Assembly (NCBI GenBank): GCA_903883645.1
Contig: CAISBR010000135.1
Span: 42,413 to 106,412 of the forward strand
Direction: 5' to 3'
Source of the DNA: an uncultured Myxococcales bacterium
Lineage (GTDB): Bacteria > Myxococcota_A > UBA9042
Length of the DNA: 64,000 nucleotides
Position 1 is the first letter of the stretch. Each line of letters opens with the position of its first letter. Position numbers and translations under genes: made by a program. Below are positions 17,481 to 27,192 of this stretch, piece after piece. A model generated the notes under the pieces. It was not told the origin of the DNA, searched no databases, and worked only from the letters and a program-made list of their open reading frames with translations.

Positions 17481-18489
17481 GGACTTGGCGCTGTTGCTGG
17501 CCCTGGGCGCGGTTTTGGTGGGCTGCGCTTGGCCGCTGGATGATGCGCCTGCCCCAAGCGCGGCCGCGGTTGCCACGTTGCCCGGATGCCCGTTGCTACA
17601 GAATACCCTGAATTTGCAGGGCTCTACCCGCGCAGTGACCCTAGCTGGTGGCCAGATGCTGTGGGTGTTTGCGGGCGCGGTTCAGCAAGGCGATCGCTGG
17701 GTGCCGGGGCTGGCTCTGAGCGCGACGCCCACGGATCCTTGCTACGAAAGTTTAGCTGTTTCAATGGCTTTTGCCCCCACAGGTGTCTTGGCCGCGGCCC
17801 ACGCCGGGCTCTTGGATGTGGTGAGCTGGCAGGGCGGCGCGGCCGCCTTCTACCAAGCATGGGTCGACGACCCGAGCCGGCCCTTCGGCGTGCGCATCCT
17901 GGGCAGCGGCTTGGCAGAATATGATAGCAACCTCAACATGTTCATAGCCAACGACCAACTGTTGTGGCTGAGCGACGCGCCGCCCTACGGCCAAAGTGCC
18001 CTGGTTTGGAACGGCGACCTGTACGCCTACGGCTGCGTAGCGAGCGACGGCGGCTGGGGGCGCAGCTGCTACCTGGCTAGAGCGGCCATTGGCGAGCGGA
18101 AAAATTCGGCGTCGTGGCAATATGCGAGTGATTTAGCAAAGTTCAACTCTAACCCGAGCGAGGCCGTGGCGGTCTTGGTCCACGCCGGCGACGCGAGTGT
18201 GCGGCACAACAACGGGCAGTGGGAGGTGCTGTACGTCGCGCCGCTGGGAGCCGATGTGGTCCTGCGCCGCGGCCTGACGCCGTGGGGGCCGTTTTTCGCG
18301 CCGCATACGCTGGGTCGGTGCGCCGTAGCGGATGGCGAGTTCTGTAGCGCGCCTCAGTGGCAGCCACTGCTCGATAATAGGCCAAACGACTTGAGTTTTT
18401 CTTGGTCGAGGTCAAGCTTTTCGCCGCTCGCGATGGCTCGAGTACGGCCCCATTGGACGCAACTGGCTACCCCGCCAGAAATTCCGTGA
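17467..18489 (+). CDS. Second propeller-like lipoprotein of the triplet
   Basis: The product opens with MAFSKDLALLLALGAVLVGC, a standard lipoprotein signal with the lipobox VGC. Strand-turn units such as MLWVFAGAV, LLWLSDAPPYG, LVWNGDLYAYGC, WEVLYVAPLG and LTPWGPFFAP resemble those of the first gene in this triplet, so a related DUF4185-like propeller is likely although overall identity is low. Several Cys residues outside the lipobox could form disulfides in the periplasm. The start overlaps the preceding gene by 14 bp. Paralogy within the operon suggests duplication followed by divergence. The function is unknown; glycan binding is inference from the fold. Confidence 0.65.
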   Translation: MAFSKDLALLLALGAVLVGCAWPLDDAPAPSAAAVATLPGCPLLQNTLNLQGSTRAVTLAGGQMLWVFAGAVQQGDRWVPGLALSATPTDPCYESLAVSMAFAPTGVLAAAHAGLLDVVSWQGGAAAFYQAWVDDPSRPFGVRILGSGLAEYDSNLNMFIANDQLLWLSDAPPYGQSALVWNGDLYAYGCVASDGGWGRSCYLARAAIGERKNSASWQYASDLAKFNSNPSEAVAVLVHAGDASVRHNNGQWEVLYVAPLGADVVLRRGLTPWGPFFAPHTLGRCAVADGEFCSAPQWQPLLDNRPNDLSFSWSRSSFSPLAMARVRPHWTQLATPPEIP

Positions 18490-18543
18490 AGAAAGGCGCT
18501 GTTGCGACCCTTTGACTTTGGGCCTACGCAGCCGCAGCGGGTG

Positions 18544-18552
18544 TGCTAGGAT
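18544..18552 (+). promoter_or_regulatory. Extended -10 like element upstream of the TSP3 lipoprotein
   Basis: TGC-TAGGAT at 18544-18552 has the TGn extension before a four-of-six -10 hexamer, 73 bp before the ATG at 18625. No convincing -35 hexamer is visible at 16-18 bp. Low-confidence motif call. Confidence 0.25.
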
Positions 18553-18624
18553 GCAAAATTGGTGCGGCTGCGGCAAGCGCCGGAGGCGGATGTGCTGAAG
18601 GATCTCCTCAAGAAAGTGCTTAAG

Positions 18625-20973
18625 ATGACTCAGCTAGTGCGCTGTTTGACGGCGATGGCATTGCTGGTTTTGGCGGCCTGCTCCTCGGGCAGCGACAATG
18701 CCGCGCCGCGCTTTGCCGAGGTGGCGCAACCCGGCGATACGCATAACGATCAGCAGCCCTACACGGTGTGGGCCACGGTGCGCAGCGGCGGCGTGAGTCT
18801 TGCTCGCGTCGACCTGTACTGGGCGCGGCCCCTTGATGCACAGTTTGCTGTAATTCCAATGCAATCACTTGGAACGGCGGCCTATCAGGCGGCGATCCCG
18901 GCCCAGGCCAAAGGCACCGAGATCCGTTGGTTCTTGCGCGCCACCGCGAGCGCAGGCCAGGTCGGGCTGTTCCCAGTACAAGCCGATCCACCCACCAAGT
19001 ACTTAACTTTTCACGTACTTTTCGACGGGCAGGTCATTAGCGTACCCGCCACTACCGTCACGGTCGACGGCGGCGCCCTGCCCGACAGCGGTCCGGTCGA
19101 AGACACCGCCGGCACGCCAGATGTACTCAGCGGCGACACGGGCCTCGTCGAGGTCGCGATCATCGACGCCAGCGCCGACGACGCCGTCGTGGCCGACGTG
19201 AGCGGGCCCGACGTGCCGCCGCTCGACGCGCCAAGTTTTGACCAGTTTACTTGGGATTTGGGCCCCGATGCGGTGACGGGCGCGGACACGGACGGCGATG
19301 GCATTGTCGATACCAAAGACAACTGCCCGTTCTTGTTCAACATCGATCAGACCGACAGCGACAGCGATGGCAAGGGCGACCTGTGCGACCCCGACGACGA
19401 CAACGACGGCGTGGCCGACGACAAAGACAACTGCGTCAATGTCCCCAATTCGAGCCAGCAAAACCTAGACGGCGACCAGTTTGGCGACGCCTGCGACGCG
19501 GACCTCGACGGCGACGGAGTGCTGAATATCAAAGACAATTGTCCGTACGTCGGCAATGTGACGCAAAAAGACAGCGACGGCGACGGCATTGGCGACGCCT
19601 GCGACCCGTTCGACAGCACGCAAGTGGGCGACAAGGACCAAGACGGCATCCCCGACAATAAAGACAACTGCCCCGGCGCGCCCAATCCGCTGCAAAGCGA
19701 CCTCGACAAAGACGGCTTGGGCGATGCTTGCGACCCCGACCTAGATGGCGATAGCGTGCCAAATCAGGTCGATAACTGCCCTCTGGTGCCCAACAAAGAT
19801 CAGGCCGATCAGAACAGCAATGGCCTGGGCGATGCTTGCGACGCGGCCGACGACAAAGACGGCGACGGCATCGTCGACAGCAAAGACAACTGCCCGCTCA
19901 AGGCCAACCCGGACCAGGCCGACCTAGACCAAGATGGCAAGGGCGATGTGTGCGACCTCGACGACGACGGCGACGGCGTGCTCGACGCGTTCGACAACTG
20001 CCCAACGGTAGCCAACCCCAAGCAGCTCGACACGGACGGCGATGGCAAGGGCGATGCGTGCGACAGCGAGGCCATCTGCGGCAGCGGCAAGCCGGCGTGC
20101 CCCACCGGTACCCAATGCTACGAGCCGTTGTGCTTGGCCCCCTCGCCGTGCACCAGCCAGAGCGACTGCAAGACCGGCACATTCTGCTACAAGAACCAGT
20201 GCTTACCACCCCAAGTGGTGCCCGCCGATTTCTGCTCGGTCGACAGTCAGTGCCCCAAGGGCTTTGTCTGCCAGTTCGGCAAGTGCGCGCCCGAAAAGTG
20301 CACCAGCAACGCCGACTGCCCCGCGACCGACCAGTGCCTCATCGGCGAGTGCATGCCCATGTCGCTGCCGATCAAGGGATGCCAAAGCGACGCGAACTGT
20401 GGCACCAAGCAGCAGTGCCTCGCCGGCCTGTGCGTGCCCGCGCAGTGCAAAGCCGACAGCGAGTGTACAGGCAAGAACCAGAAGTGCTTCAAAGGCTTCT
20501 GCATCCCCAACCTGATCCCGACCATCCAGTGCGAAAAGGCCAGCGACTGCCCGACGATCAACTTCCAAGGGCAGAAAATCCAGTTGACGTGCGCACTTGG
20601 CACCTGTGTACCGTCGATCCCCAACGGCCCCAAGTTCTGCAACACGGGCGGCGACTGCGGCACCAACGAGCAATGTTTGATCGCGGTCTGTGTGCCTAAG
20701 CAGTGCAGCGTCAACGCCGACTGCCCTACGAACCAGGCGTGTACGTTCGGCATTTGCACCCCGGCGCAGTTGCAGCTGCCGTCACCCGGCCAGTGCAAAA
20801 CCACCGCCGACTGCACCGCGCCGGCCCAGTGCATCATGACCGCGTGCGTGCCCTTGCCGCCCGGCATCACCCTACCCGGTGGCGGCGGCGGCATGGGCGG
20901 CATCGAATTCTGCCAAAGCGACGGCACCTGCGCCTCGGGCAAAAAGTGCCAATTCGGCATCATCTGCATGTAA
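18625..20973 (+). CDS. Lipoprotein with thrombospondin type 3 repeats and a Cys-rich C-terminal half
   Basis: ATG 18625 begins a lipoprotein signal, [19 protein letters not shown]. The order is: a beta-sandwich-like N-terminal domain (to about residue 130), an Asp/Ala-rich linker, seven thrombospondin type 3 calcium-binding repeats (DxDxDGxxDxxDNCP, about residues 220-485), and a Cys-rich part with repeated CxxxxDC...QxCxxGxCxP units ending in a Gly-rich segment and a final CxFGIIC. TSP3 repeats fold around many Ca2+ ions and are common in secreted bacterial surface proteins. The Cys pattern implies disulfide formation outside the cytoplasm. The mature protein is probably an extended, calcium-stiffened surface stalk. 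A longer reading from 18559 is possible but has no better signal. The next gene begins 26 bp downstream. Confidence 0.88.
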   Translation: MTQLVRCLTAMALLVLAACSSGSDNAAPRFAEVAQPGDTHNDQQPYTVWATVRSGGVSLARVDLYWARPLDAQFAVIPMQSLGTAAYQAAIPAQAKGTEIRWFLRATASAGQVGLFPVQADPPTKYLTFHVLFDGQVISVPATTVTVDGGALPDSGPVEDTAGTPDVLSGDTGLVEVAIIDASADDAVVADVSGPDVPPLDAPSFDQFTWDLGPDAVTGADTDGDGIVDTKDNCPFLFNIDQTDSDSDGKGDLCDPDDDNDGVADDKDNCVNVPNSSQQNLDGDQFGDACDADLDGDGVLNIKDNCPYVGNVTQKDSDGDGIGDACDPFDSTQVGDKDQDGIPDNKDNCPGAPNPLQSDLDKDGLGDACDPDLDGDSVPNQVDNCPLVPNKDQADQNSNGLGDACDAADDKDGDGIVDSKDNCPLKANPDQADLDQDGKGDVCDLDDDGDGVLDAFDNCPTVANPKQLDTDGDGKGDACDSEAICGSGKPACPTGTQCYEPLCLAPSPCTSQSDCKTGTFCYKNQCLPPQVVPADFCSVDSQCPKGFVCQFGKCAPEKCTSNADCPATDQCLIGECMPMSLPIKGCQSDANCGTKQQCLAGLCVPAQCKADSECTGKNQKCFKGFCIPNLIPTIQCEKASDCPTINFQGQKIQLTCALGTCVPSIPNGPKFCNTGGDCGTNEQCLIAVCVPKQCSVNADCPTNQACTFGICTPAQLQLPSPGQCKTTADCTAPAQCIMTACVPLPPGITLPGGGGGMGGIEFCQSDGTCASGKKCQFGIICM
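19285..20070 (+). repeat. Seven tandem thrombospondin type 3 coding repeats
   Basis: Units of about 36-39 codons share the core GACxxCGACGGCGAxGGC and end in a DNCP or DNCV codon block. The DNA copies have diverged at synonymous and linker positions, so they are protein-level repeats rather than recent duplications. Confidence 0.85.
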
Positions 20974-20999
20974 TGCATAGCAATCCAGCGAGGTAGCCG

Positions 21000-23129
21000 G
21001 TGAGCCGAATCTCTGCTGCGGCGCCCGCGATAGCCACCGCGCCCCTGGGGCCCGTGCACGCGGAGGGCGGGCCGCTCAAGCTGCGCGAGGCGAACCTCTG
21101 GCGTGGCCAGCTGGCCGGTGCGGACCTGCGCGACGCCGATTTGCAGCGCTGCTCGCTGGTGCTGGCCGACCTGAGTGGCGCGGACTTGCGCGGCGCCCGT
21201 CTTGCCAATTGCGACTTAGGACTTGCGGACTTGCGTGGAGCTGATCTGCGCGGGGCCGACCTGCACGCCGCCGACCTGACTGGGGCGGACTTGCGCGGGG
21301 CGCGGCTCGACGGGGCCGACACGAGCGATGTCGAGCTGGCCGGCGCGCAGATCGATGGCGCGGTGGGTGCGCCCGATGCTTGGCTACAGCTGCCGCGGCT
21401 CGGCGATCGCGTGGCCTATGCTCTGGATAATAATGGTGAACCTCAGCAGGCACGGCGAGCGTTCGAGCGCAGCCAGCGGGCATGGCAACAGGGGCGGTTC
21501 TTCGCTGCCGAGCGGCACTTGCAGCAGGCGCGGGCGTGGCTGGGCGACTCTGATCTTGTGGACTGGCACTTGGGTGCGCTGGCGCTGGAGTTGCATGACC
21601 CGTTTGCCGCGTTGGAACACTGGCAGCGTGCGGTGGCGACCCACGACCGCGCCGATCGCGCCCGCCTAGACTTGGCCCTGCTGCTGCTGGCGAGCGACCA
21701 GCGCGAGGCCGCAGTGGCCGCACTCAATGTCGAAAAACCGTTGTGGTTCGCGGATATCGCCGCTCAGCTGCGCCAGGGCGCCGACGATGCCGCGATTACC
21801 CTGGTGATCGCCAAGCTGGGTACGACTCCTGGCCTAAAGTGGCTGCGGCGGCCGGCGCCCCGGCAGCCAGTGGCCGTGCGCGACGACGACGCCGAGGCCA
21901 TGGCGGCAGAAAGGGCGAATCTGGTCGAAACACTTGCGGATCCCCGGCAGCCGGCCTGGGTATGGCACGCCGCGATCGCCCGCGCCCTCGCTATCGGCGA
22001 CCTCGAGCTGGCGCAACGTGCCGACCAGCGGCTGCTGGCCGTGGCGCCCGATCACCGCCTGTGGGGTCTGCAGCTGCGGCAACTCGATGTAACGGCACAG
22101 GCTTTTACTGAGTTGGCCCGCACGCGCGCACCGACGGTCGGCACGCCGCAGCGGTTGCGTTGGGTCGCGCTGGGGGCTCACGGTCCAACCGCGCGATTGT
22201 CGTGCAATGATCAGGAGTTCTACGCCAAGCGCTACGATGGCACCACGCGACCCGTACCGAGCGTGGCCTACACCCACCGCATCGCGCGGGCGTTGGCGGA
22301 CCGCGGCTTGCATGTACCGGTGGCCATGGGCGACGCAAGTGGCGACGACATCATGGTTTTTGGCAACGATCTGCTGGCTCTGTATCCCAATGTGGGTGGC
22401 CAGCCGCTCGATTCCGGCGACCTCGACGAGGCTGGTGCACGGGCCATTGGCACAGTTCTCGCGCAAGTTCATCTACTTGGCCACGATCTAGCGGGCCCAG
22501 GTCGGCCGCGCGGCGGGCTGCGCTCGGGTTCGCGCATCGTGCGCAGCGGCCAGGCGCGGGCCATGTGGCTGGCGTGGCTGGGTCGCGACCCGGTATGTAT
22601 CGCTGAATTTCAACGGTTTACCCACAGTGACCTGCTGCTCGACTTGCTTGAGTGCACGGCCCGTCGCTTGGCCAGCGTGGCGCTCGACTGCCCAGTAGGG
22701 CTGACCCATGGCGATTGCGCCGGTGGCAACGTGCTGCGACGCGCCGATGGCGGCGTAGCTGTAGTCGACTGGGACCTGTGCGACGCCGACTTGTTGGTCT
22801 GGGACCTGGCGCGCAGTCTCGACTTGGTGGGCGTGCAGTGGCCCGAAGAAGCACATCAGCCTGCGGAGTTGCGCCCTATGCTGCTGCGGGCACTGCTCAG
22901 CGGTTATCAGGCGGTACGGCCGCTGCGTGCCGCAGAACGGCTGGCGCTGCCAGTGCTGGTGGCGGCAAGCCGCGTCGACTTGGATGCCGCAGTGCTGCCC
23001 CTCTGTGTGCGCTTTGAGCCGGACCTGGGTACCGCGATTTGGCAAAAGCAGCTGGCCCGCTTGGCGCGCGGAGCAGCGGGTGCGCCAGAGCTGGCAGAGG
23101 TATTTGCTCCCGTATTTTCAGCTAGCTGA
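21000..23129 (+). CDS. Pentapeptide-repeat, TPR-like and aminoglycoside-phosphotransferase-like kinase fusion
   Basis: This is a three-part protein of 709 residues. Residues about 28-121 are A(D/N)Lxx pentapeptide repeats (ANLWR, ADLRD, ADLSG, ADLRG and so on), predicted to form a right-handed quadrilateral beta-helix. Residues about 125-390 are helical, with TPR-like pairs. Residues about 395-690 form an APH/choline-kinase-like phosphotransferase: Lys410 in EFYAKRYDG for ATP, the catalytic loop His570-Gly-Asp572 with Asn577 (HGDCAGGN), and the metal-binding Asp590-Trp-Asp592. The kinase motifs look intact. No signal peptide is present, so it is cytoplasmic. GTG 21000 has GAGG about seven bases upstream. 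It follows the TSP3 lipoprotein by 26 bp, so the two may be cotranscribed. The substrate is unknown: an amino-alcohol, sugar or antibiotic, or even a protein. Confidence 0.82.
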   Translation: MSRISAAAPAIATAPLGPVHAEGGPLKLREANLWRGQLAGADLRDADLQRCSLVLADLSGADLRGARLANCDLGLADLRGADLRGADLHAADLTGADLRGARLDGADTSDVELAGAQIDGAVGAPDAWLQLPRLGDRVAYALDNNGEPQQARRAFERSQRAWQQGRFFAAERHLQQARAWLGDSDLVDWHLGALALELHDPFAALEHWQRAVATHDRADRARLDLALLLLASDQREAAVAALNVEKPLWFADIAAQLRQGADDAAITLVIAKLGTTPGLKWLRRPAPRQPVAVRDDDAEAMAAERANLVETLADPRQPAWVWHAAIARALAIGDLELAQRADQRLLAVAPDHRLWGLQLRQLDVTAQAFTELARTRAPTVGTPQRLRWVALGAHGPTARLSCNDQEFYAKRYDGTTRPVPSVAYTHRIARALADRGLHVPVAMGDASGDDIMVFGNDLLALYPNVGGQPLDSGDLDEAGARAIGTVLAQVHLLGHDLAGPGRPRGGLRSGSRIVRSGQARAMWLAWLGRDPVCIAEFQRFTHSDLLLDLLECTARRLASVALDCPVGLTHGDCAGGNVLRRADGGVAVVDWDLCDADLLVWDLARSLDLVGVQWPEEAHQPAELRPMLLRALLSGYQAVRPLRAAERLALPVLVAASRVDLDAAVLPLCVRFEPDLGTAIWQKQLARLARGAAGAPELAEVFAPVFSAS
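21084..21362 (+). repeat. Pentapeptide (A(D/N)LxG) coding repeats
   Basis: About eighteen consecutive five-codon units of the form GCG-GAC-CTG-x-x encode the quadrilateral beta-helix of the fusion protein. The central Leu positions are nearly invariant. The first and last few units are degenerate. Confidence 0.8.
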
Positions 23130-23172
23130 AGCGCGACGGCGGCGGCAAGTCTGTTTCGTACAACAACCGCGC

Positions 23173-23201
23173 TTCCCATGCCGGCCAGCAGGCCTTAGCA
23201 T
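23173..23201 (+). promoter_or_regulatory. Promoter-like element placed for a leaderless start at 23208
   Basis: TTCCCA (23173-23178) and TAGCAT (23196-23201) are 17 bp apart, each matching consensus at four of six positions. The first transcribed base would fall at about 23208, exactly the A of the next gene's ATG, and there is no Shine-Dalgarno sequence before that ATG. Confidence 0.3.
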
Positions 23202-23207
23202 CGGCCC

Positions 23208-24029
23208 ATGCCGGTTTGCCGCCATTCATGCGCCACGACCCAGCGAGCTCGGGCGCTTTGGCTCGCGCTTGCCCTGCTGTTTTGCGCGCCACACGCCGCC
23301 CTGGCCGCGCCCGACAGTGGGCCTAGCGAGCCTCCACCCGTGCCAAAGCCGCAGGCCGACGAGCGCGAGCTGCTCAACGTCAAGTTCGAGGCCGCGTACA
23401 ACGCCTTTAAATATCAAGATTTTGATAGTGCCATTCCGCAGTTGCGTGCCCTACTCTACCCCAAGCCGCGCCTGGACCTGCGCCGTGAGCTGCGCGGCCG
23501 CGAGTGGTTGGCCGCCGCGCTATGGTGGACCAACAAGCGCGACGAAGCTTTAGACGAGTTCACGGCGCTGCTCTTGAAACAGCCCGCGGCGCGCTTAGAT
23601 CCGGCCCAGTATCCGCCCAAGATGATTGAAGACTTTGAGCAGCGGCGCCGCCGTCTGGTCGATACGGGTATTTTGACCGCCGAGGCCGTGGCCGGCGATC
23701 CGCTGCTGCTGCCCGAAGTGGGGCGCCCCGAGCCGCCGCCGCTGGGTCTGATGCTTTTTCCTATGGGTGTCGGTCAGTTCGCGAATCGCGAGCCGGGCAA
23801 GGGCTGGCTGTTCCTGGCCGGCGAGGCACTGTTAGCGGGCTCATCGCTGGGCATGTACTGGTACAACGCCGAGGCCGGGCTGAACGGGCCGCGGCCACTG
23901 CGCAACGATGTCGTGCAGATCTCGACAGGCGCCGCGTTTTGGCTCGTCGCGGGCTGGGGCGTGTGGGACGCGGTGTCGACTTGGCGGCAGAAGTGGCCAG
24001 AAAGAGCGCAAGAATCGCCCAGGCCGTAA
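23208..24029 (+). CDS. Exported TPR-like protein with C-terminal membrane segments
   Basis: An N-terminal signal peptide (RARALWLALALLFCAPHAALA) is followed by a Pro-rich stretch and a helical TPR-like unit around FEAAYNAFKYQDFDSAIPQL, with a second helix pair after it. The C-terminal part (about residues 180-260) has two to three hydrophobic segments: LGLMLFPMGVGQFANREPGKG, which resembles the DUF5683-type motif, then WLFLAGEALLAGSSLGMYW and AAFWLVAGWGVWDAV. The likely location is the inner membrane or envelope. ATG 23208 has no ribosome binding site but is the only Met before the signal. The FHA-sigma-54 regulator starts 76 bp downstream. The function is unknown; envelope organisation is a guess. 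Confidence 0.72.
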   Translation: MPVCRHSCATTQRARALWLALALLFCAPHAALAAPDSGPSEPPPVPKPQADERELLNVKFEAAYNAFKYQDFDSAIPQLRALLYPKPRLDLRRELRGREWLAAALWWTNKRDEALDEFTALLLKQPAARLDPAQYPPKMIEDFEQRRRRLVDTGILTAEAVAGDPLLLPEVGRPEPPPLGLMLFPMGVGQFANREPGKGWLFLAGEALLAGSSLGMYWYNAEAGLNGPRPLRNDVVQISTGAAFWLVAGWGVWDAVSTWRQKWPERAQESPRP

Positions 24030-24105
24030 CTCCGCACCAAGCGGTTGCAAGTTCGCGCGCTCGGCCCCATCCTAGGGGCGGCGCGGCCTGCCAGTGTGCG
24101 AGACC

Positions 24106-25917
<1,812 letters not shown>

Positions 25918-25956
25918 CCTCCCCTCAACCCGCCGAATCAGTGGCAAGGAGCAACC

Positions 25957-26238
25957 ATGGCCAACATCCGCGTGCAGCAGCCCCATCAACTCAGCCAGGC
26001 CAAGGCCAAAGAGGCCGTGGGCCAGTTCGAAGAGATGCTCGGCAAGTACCGCGCCAAGCTCGAATGGAACGGATTCTCTGCTAAGATCAAGGGGATCGGC
26101 GTAGGCGGCGACGTAATGGTCAGTGATCGCGAGGTTACGGTCAACGTGGAGCTTGGCATGATGGCCCGGGCGGCCGGCATCGACGCCGAGAAGCTCAAAG
26201 GCTCGATCGCCCGGCGTCTGCAAGAAGCGCTAGTCTGA
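25957..26238 (+). CDS. Polyhydroxyalkanoic acid system family protein
   Basis: This 93-residue basic protein matches the small PHA-granule-region family: HQLSQAKAKEAVGQFEEML, then KYRAKLEWNGFSAKIKGIG, the strand pair VGGDVMVSDREVTVNVELG, and a C-terminal amphipathic helix KLKGSIARRLQEAL. Members are encoded near polyhydroxyalkanoate genes; their exact role is not settled. AAGGAG six bases before the ATG is a strong ribosome binding site. It follows the sigma-54 activator by 39 bp, so it may share its transcript. No other PHA synthesis gene is in the window. Confidence 0.8.
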   Translation: MANIRVQQPHQLSQAKAKEAVGQFEEMLGKYRAKLEWNGFSAKIKGIGVGGDVMVSDREVTVNVELGMMARAAGIDAEKLKGSIARRLQEALV

Positions 26239-26507
26239 GAGGCATCCGCAGGAAGGGTTGCGTAAATGTTGCATACTCTCGAGCATCTACCGCGCAACTT
26301 CGCTCCGACTGTGCCAGGGTTTGCGTTTCTTCACGCCAGCCGAACCGGAGCTTTGCTGGCTGATGGCACACTCTCGCCGCGGCCCGGCAGCTTTGCCCTG
26401 TCCAGCATCCCCTCCCCGACTGGCAAGCGAGGCTTCCGGGCCGCCCTCTCTGCTCGCCCCAGCCAACCCATCGATTTTCCGCGCTTTTGCGGCACCCCAG
26501 AGGTCCC
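26239..26507. other. 269-bp non-coding gap before the two-component genes
   Basis: No convincing gene, promoter pair or hairpin terminator was found. A short open frame (26266-26523) overlaps the response regulator start and has no coding features. The region contains TGCGTAAATGTTGCA, which is mildly palindromic and could be a regulator site, but a single copy carries little weight. Confidence 0.4.
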
Positions 26508-27191
26508 ATGCAGGTCTTGCTGATCGACGACGATGCCAAGCTGTTCGAGCTACTCGACCAGAGCTTTCGCGAGCAAGATGTGAGCCTTACTTGGGCGTCG
26601 GACGGGCCGCGCGGTCTGGCCCTGGCCGAAGGGCGCACATTTGATGCGGTTTTGCTCGACGTCATGATGCCCGGCATGGATGGCCTAGAGGTTTGCCGCC
26701 GGCTCCGGTCGCGCTCAACCGTGCCGATCCTGATGCTGACCGCCCGCGGCGACGAGGCGGACCGCATCGTGGGCCTTGAGCTTGGGGCCGATGACTATGT
26801 GCCAAAACCGTTTTCGGCGCGCGAGCTTTTCGCCCGTATTAAGGCCGTGCTAAGGCGGGCCCGACCCGACGTACAGGCCGAGACCATGGTCGTGGGCGAC
26901 CTAGTGGCCGATGTGGCAGGCCGCATTGCGACGCGGGGCGGTCAGTCGCTGGGGCTGACAGGCCTTGAATTCGACTTGCTGGTGGCACTGATGCGGCGCG
27001 CCGGGCGGGTCGTGCCGCGCGACGCCCTGCTGGCCGAGGCCGGTCGCAGCGATGTGATGGTGGGCGAACGTACGGTCGACGTGCACATCTCGCACCTGCG
27101 CACCAAACTGAGCGACGACTCGCGGAATCCAAGGCTGATCAAGACGGTGCGCGGTGTCGGCTACGTATTGGCGCGCGATGTGAAAAGCTAA
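26508..27191 (+). CDS. OmpR/PhoB-family response regulator
   Basis: The receiver domain has the acidic pocket IDDD near residue 8, the phospho-acceptor Asp51 in VLLDVMMPGMDG, the Thr in LMLTARGDE and the Lys in ADDYVPKPFS. The C-terminal 100 residues form a winged helix (TGLEFDLLVALMRRAGRVVP and ERTVDVHISHLRTKL). ATG 26508 is preceded by AGAGGT five bases upstream. The sensor kinase gene begins one base after the stop, so the pair forms a single operon. The regulon cannot be inferred, because the window contains no obvious repeated binding site nearby. Confidence 0.96.
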   Translation: MQVLLIDDDAKLFELLDQSFREQDVSLTWASDGPRGLALAEGRTFDAVLLDVMMPGMDGLEVCRRLRSRSTVPILMLTARGDEADRIVGLELGADDYVPKPFSARELFARIKAVLRRARPDVQAETMVVGDLVADVAGRIATRGGQSLGLTGLEFDLLVALMRRAGRVVPRDALLAEAGRSDVMVGERTVDVHISHLRTKLSDDSRNPRLIKTVRGVGYVLARDVKS

Positions 27192-27192
27192 A

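Noticed and set aside
26266..26523. An 85-codon plus-strand frame before the response regulator
   Set aside because: It overlaps the well-supported regulator start, has no ribosome binding site and reads as Pro/Ser/Arg-rich non-coding translation.
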